A stretch of 64,000 nucleotides of DNA, from assembly GCF_003123725.1 (NCBI RefSeq), contig NZ_QETA01000001.1, positions 434,001-498,000 of the forward strand. The letters are read 5' to 3'. The position numbers and the translations under genes were made by a program. The notes below the pieces were generated by a model that did no database searches, was not told where the DNA came from, and worked only from the letters and a program-made list of their open reading frames with translations. Positions 61,591-64,000 of the stretch are shown one piece after another (within the stretch, counting starts at the first letter, position 1; each line of letters begins with the position of its first letter). Source of the DNA: Corticimicrobacter populi (GTDB lineage Bacteria; Pseudomonadota; Gammaproteobacteria; Burkholderiales; Burkholderiaceae_B).

Positions 61591-61920
61591 TCAGAACTTG
61601 AACCCTTGTTGGTTCGATGCTGCCTGTGTCTCCATGTCGATGCAGCCATCTAGTATTGCGTAGCTGCCTCCGGTGGTTCTGGCAATCTGATCACAATACT
61701 CCCGTGTCCTTCCGGGCAGCGAGTCCCAGGCAGACTTGAGCTTGTTATATGAGGATTGTTCCATGTCGATGCACCCGGAGTAGATCATTGATGATCCCCC
61801 TGATGTATTGGATATCTGTTGGCAGTAAGTCTCGGGATCGTAGCGAGGCAGGTCAGCCGCTTGAGCTGCAGACGGTACTGAAACTGCCAAGAGCGCCACA
61901 ATCATGCTTGTTTTTTTCAT
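61591..61920 (-). CDS. Exported two-repeat cysteine protein
   Basis: The start at 61920 follows CTGGAG. A signal peptide (MKKTSMIVALLAVSVPSAAQA) leads into two near-identical repeats of about 45 residues, each of the form YC-QI-T-GGS...C-DME. Each repeat probably holds one disulfide. I recall such repeats from small periplasmic proteins of proteobacteria but know no function. It is separated from the operon below by 135 bp (61456-61590) with no gene. Confidence 0.65.
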   Translation of the reverse strand: MKKTSMIVALLAVSVPSAAQAADLPRYDPETYCQQISNTSGGSSMIYSGCIDMEQSSYNKLKSAWDSLPGRTREYCDQIARTTGGSYAILDGCIDMETQAASNQQGFKF

Positions 61921-61990
61921 CTTGCTGTTCTCCAGTATTAAATCGATGTGCATACCTGGCTGATTTATGTCTTACTTTGGGATGCGTGAT

Positions 61991-63154
61991 TTAGCCTTCG
62001 TCACCATCAGCAGACCTTTTGGAGGTACGCCGGAAATTGTCATTGTTCTTGCAGTAAGTGAGTGCGTCGCGCACGATCCCAGCCAGACGGTACAGATCTT
62101 CCGGCTTGCCAAGCAGGATTTGCCCATTCTTGGCCAACTCCATGCCGGCGCGTTCAGCTTCAACCTGATGCGCCTCGGTGATGGGCTCAATGAACTGGAT
62201 AGATGGTTGGCGCTTGTCACCCCAGAAGCGGAAAAGCCAGCGGTTCGACTTCCCATCCAGCACGACCGAAAAGTAGGTTTCAGTGTCGCGCATGGAAAGG
62301 TTCTCGCCAGGCAGAATGTCCTGGCTGATTTCGAATAGTCGCCGTTCTTCCGCAGTGGTAACGATCTTGTCGTTGCTCGGGTCAATGACTGGCGCATCTT
62401 CGTCCGGCACGATTTCAGGAGCAGGTGCCTCTTCCATCTTGGTTGGCCTGGATAGACTGGTGGCCACCATGGCGCTGACTGACTGGGCAACCGCCTGCAC
62501 TACCAGCGGCTGAATGCTCTCAAGGAACCGGGCGTTGAGTTGTCGCTGTACGTTCGCCCGCGATGCCACATATCGCACAAAATCGAGATCACAATCGCGC
62601 AAGGATGATGTGATGGCGTCCTTGAAGGATGTGAGATAAATGTTTTCCTCGGCCAGTGCGCGCAGGGCTCCAGCCTCGAGTTGATCGTAGTGGAAGCGCC
62701 GGAGTTGCTCGGCCACATCATCGTCGGGATTTTCAAAATCCACAATCAGGAATGGGGCGCTGTCCATGATGTTGCGATTCACCAGGTCAGTGAAAAAGCG
62801 CCATTCCCGGCCATTGGTAATGGCGGCCACTGCGACCTCGGGCGTCGCGTTGTAGTACCGGGACAGTTGAGGACAATGATTATTCAGGTTTTGGCTATGT
62901 GCCTTTGCCTCGATGAACAAGACAGGCGTGCCGTTGCTGAACAGAGCGTAATCGACACGCTCAGTGGCTTTGACACCGGGGAAGTCAGCGCCGTACTCGG
63001 CCTGTACCCGCGTGGGGTCGTAAGGGCTAAATCCAAGGATGTCGAGCAGCGGCAGAATCAGCGCTTGCTTGGTTGTCTCTTCCGATACGCAGTGCGCCCC
63101 GACCTTTTTGACATGATCGATGTGAGCTGCAATCCGTCGCTTGAATTCTTCCAC
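61991..63154 (-). CDS. HsdR-N-like (PD-(D/E)xK) nuclease, solitary
   Basis: A 387-residue protein. Residues 25-90 match the type I restriction R-subunit N domain (TTKQALILPLLDILGF; ERVDYALFSNGTPVLFIEAKA) with the nuclease residues Asp68, Glu82 and Lys84. The helicase domains of HsdR are missing. The second half is helical and ends in a region with DTETYFSVVLDGKSNRWLFRFWG. Such solitary proteins are common in prophages, sit next to the repressor and are suspected defence genes. It is 125 bp downstream of the repressor gene on the same strand. Confidence 0.8.
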   Translation of the reverse strand: MEEFKRRIAAHIDHVKKVGAHCVSEETTKQALILPLLDILGFSPYDPTRVQAEYGADFPGVKATERVDYALFSNGTPVLFIEAKAHSQNLNNHCPQLSRYYNATPEVAVAAITNGREWRFFTDLVNRNIMDSAPFLIVDFENPDDDVAEQLRRFHYDQLEAGALRALAEENIYLTSFKDAITSSLRDCDLDFVRYVASRANVQRQLNARFLESIQPLVVQAVAQSVSAMVATSLSRPTKMEEAPAPEIVPDEDAPVIDPSNDKIVTTAEERRLFEISQDILPGENLSMRDTETYFSVVLDGKSNRWLFRFWGDKRQPSIQFIEPITEAHQVEAERAGMELAKNGQILLGKPEDLYRLAGIVRDALTYCKNNDNFRRTSKRSADGDEG

Positions 63155-63279
63155 GTTCGACTCCTTACTTTTTATCTAAAAATACATTTCTTGTTGCATG
63201 GTCTGCGCAAGAAGGCGCTTTTCAGCGCCTACCTACTAAGTTTTCAATGCTCGTTTGACCCACTGGCAGGAATAGAGTT

Positions 63280-63960
63280 TCACTCTTCAACCCACTTCCC
63301 GATTACGACTCCGCAGATTGTCGCGTTTCCATTGATCTCGATGTAGCGCGGCTTCCAGTCGGGATTCAGAGCCTTCAGCAGCTTCCTGCCATCTTCCTCC
63401 ATGTACTGTTTGAACGTGGCCTTGTCCTGATCGTCGAGCTTCACTACGACCCGACTGCCAGGCGATGCACAGACATCAGGATCTACGAAAATTATGTCGC
63501 CTGGATCGTAAGATGGCTTGCTTCCTGGGTTCTTCATGCTCTCACCCTCAACGCGCAGGCAGAACGTCCTGGGGCCGTGCTTGACGGGGCAGGGCAACCA
63601 TAGCTCCGCATCACTCGGTCGGAACGTATGGGCGATTTCAGTCCACGCACCAGCCTGCACCGATGAAATCAACGGCACGTTGCCGCGTAGGTCTGGGCCG
63701 GCTGAGACATTCGAATTGGCATTCTGATCACTCTCGCTTATGTAGGGTGGATCATCACCTCCCGACAGAAGCCACTCCGGCGCGACCTGCAATGCCGCTG
63801 CAATTTGAAGGATGTGCTTTGTCCCTTTGTTTATGCCGGATTCGATCTGGCCGATAAGCCCTTGGCTTACCCCGCTGGCGCTAGCAAGAGCCTGCTGAGA
63901 TAAGCCTAGCTCAGTTCTGCGCTGCCGCAAACGAGATCCGATTGGTTTGCTCGATTTCAT
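63280..63960 (-). CDS. CI/LexA-type prophage repressor (S24 family)
   Basis: The 226-residue repressor has an N-terminal HTH (LSQQALASASGVSQGLIGQIESG, about 20-42) and a C-terminal S24 peptidase domain. Self-cleavage features are intact: Ala103-Gly104 in VQAGAW, Ser141 in EGESM and Lys174 in VVVKLDD. It should keep the prophage silent and be cleaved on RecA activation. The operator beside its start (63972-63985) resembles those at the early promoter. Confidence 0.94.
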   Translation of the reverse strand: MKSSKPIGSRLRQRRTELGLSQQALASASGVSQGLIGQIESGINKGTKHILQIAAALQVAPEWLLSGGDDPPYISESDQNANSNVSAGPDLRGNVPLISSVQAGAWTEIAHTFRPSDAELWLPCPVKHGPRTFCLRVEGESMKNPGSKPSYDPGDIIFVDPDVCASPGSRVVVKLDDQDKATFKQYMEEDGRKLLKALNPDWKPRYIEINGNATICGVVIGKWVEE

Positions 63961-63971
63961 GAAGCTAGATT

Positions 63972-63985
63972 ATTAGAAAACTAAA
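63972..63985. promoter_or_regulatory. Repressor operator next to the repressor gene
   Basis: ATTAGAAAACTAAA contains TTAG-AAAA-CTAA, the same half-site spacing as the operators at 57685-57698 and 57710-57723. It lies 12 bp upstream of the repressor start, where an autoregulated promoter and the rightward early promoter are expected; the window ends here. Confidence 0.65.
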
Positions 63986-64000
63986 TTAGTGTGCTATTGA

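Larger units (their letters stand above)
39797..64000. mobile_element. Left part of a lambda-like prophage integrated at tRNA-Val
   Basis: From the tRNA 3' end rightwards come an integrase, an AlpA-type protein, many short overlapping leftward genes, recombination genes, a DGR, an early promoter with operators, an immunity segment and a CI-type repressor at 63.96 kb. Replication, packaging, head, tail and lysis genes and attR must lie to the right of the window if the prophage is complete. Base composition is slightly lower and less uniform than in the flanking chromosome, notably AT-rich around 57.7, 58.3 and 59.2-60.9 kb. Confidence 0.93.

Noticed and set aside
39797-64000. Right attachment site (repeat of the tRNA-Val 3' end) inside the window
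   Set aside because: No second copy of the tRNA 3' segment was seen to the right; a CI-type repressor at the edge shows the prophage continues beyond the window.
1-64000. CRISPR array
   Set aside because: No regularly spaced direct repeats or cas genes were seen; the only diversified repeats are those of the DGR.
1-64000. Insertion sequence or transposase
   Set aside because: No transposase motif or terminal inverted repeats of IS type were recognised anywhere in the window.

Overview
The window looks like the chromosome of a betaproteobacterium of the order Burkholderiales, most likely an Alcaligenaceae/Bordetella relative. The base composition is moderately high GC, the tmRNA proteolysis tag reads ANDERFALAA, and the gene content (tyrS, glyA-nrdR-ribD-ribE, rdgC, yajQ, ssrA) fits. 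Genus or species cannot be fixed from this sequence alone.

Layout. 1-13.6 kb is core chromosome: cell-wall recycling (anmK, cut by the window edge), an M23 endopeptidase, tyrS, a PEBP-family protein, the glyA-nrdR-ribD-ribE run, a CoA-binding protein, rdgC, a cold-shock gene, an acetyl-CoA hydrolase/CoA-transferase with a divergent LysR regulator, yajQ and ssrA. 13.7-20.2 kb holds a biotin/S-oxide-reductase type molybdoenzyme and a cytochrome bd operon (cydA, cydB, an enlarged cydX, a YagU-like gene). 20.2-28.2 kb is accessory: an ArsR-rhodanese regulator with a divergent DUF1360 gene, a divergent MFS pump/TetR pair sharing a striking operator, a barstar-like gene, an AraC regulator facing two short-chain dehydrogenases, and a secreted PPC-repeat protein. 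28.3-37.5 kb is a tightly overlapping cluster: Tat-exported binding protein, ABC permease and ATPase, a membrane cytochrome c, OsmC-type and flavin monooxygenase genes, a Crp-type regulator and a TonB receptor, probably for an organosulfur or similar nutrient. An HPP-CBS membrane protein and tenA follow.

From the tRNA-Val(GAC) gene at 39.72 kb to the right edge lies the left part of a lambda-like prophage. It starts with a tyrosine integrase and an AlpA-type protein at the tRNA 3' end and reaches a CI/LexA-type repressor at 63.96 kb; the late genes and attR are outside the window. A near-consensus promoter at 57.7 kb (TTGACG-N17-TAATAT), overlaid by two operators (TTAG-N4-CTAA type) and followed by a boxA element, should drive a leftward early operon of about 16 kb. 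That operon encodes two tRNAs, RecT, a YqaJ-type exonuclease, RdgC, a DnaQ-like exonuclease, a cytosine methyltransferase and many small proteins.

The main discovery is a complete diversity-generating retroelement (DGR) inside this early operon: a DGR-type reverse transcriptase, an Avd-like protein, an AAC-codon-rich template repeat (TR, 50080-50158) and three DUF1566/C-type-lectin-like target genes, one of them about 6 kb away. Each ends in a variable repeat (VR). Hand alignment gives 32 TR-to-VR substitutions, all at adenines of the TR coding strand; every adenine of the eight mutable codons is changed in at least one target and no other base of the repeat differs. The DGR therefore appears to have been active, and it sits with recombination genes rather than with tail genes.

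A second notable region is the prophage immunity segment between the repressor and the early promoter (57.9-63.2 kb). It carries an HsdR-N-like nuclease gene and a compact four-gene operon (unknown protein, GHKL ATPase, DUF4325 STAS-like protein, small membrane protein) that is a candidate anti-phage system. The prophage also carries a nearly identical second copy of the host rdgC gene.
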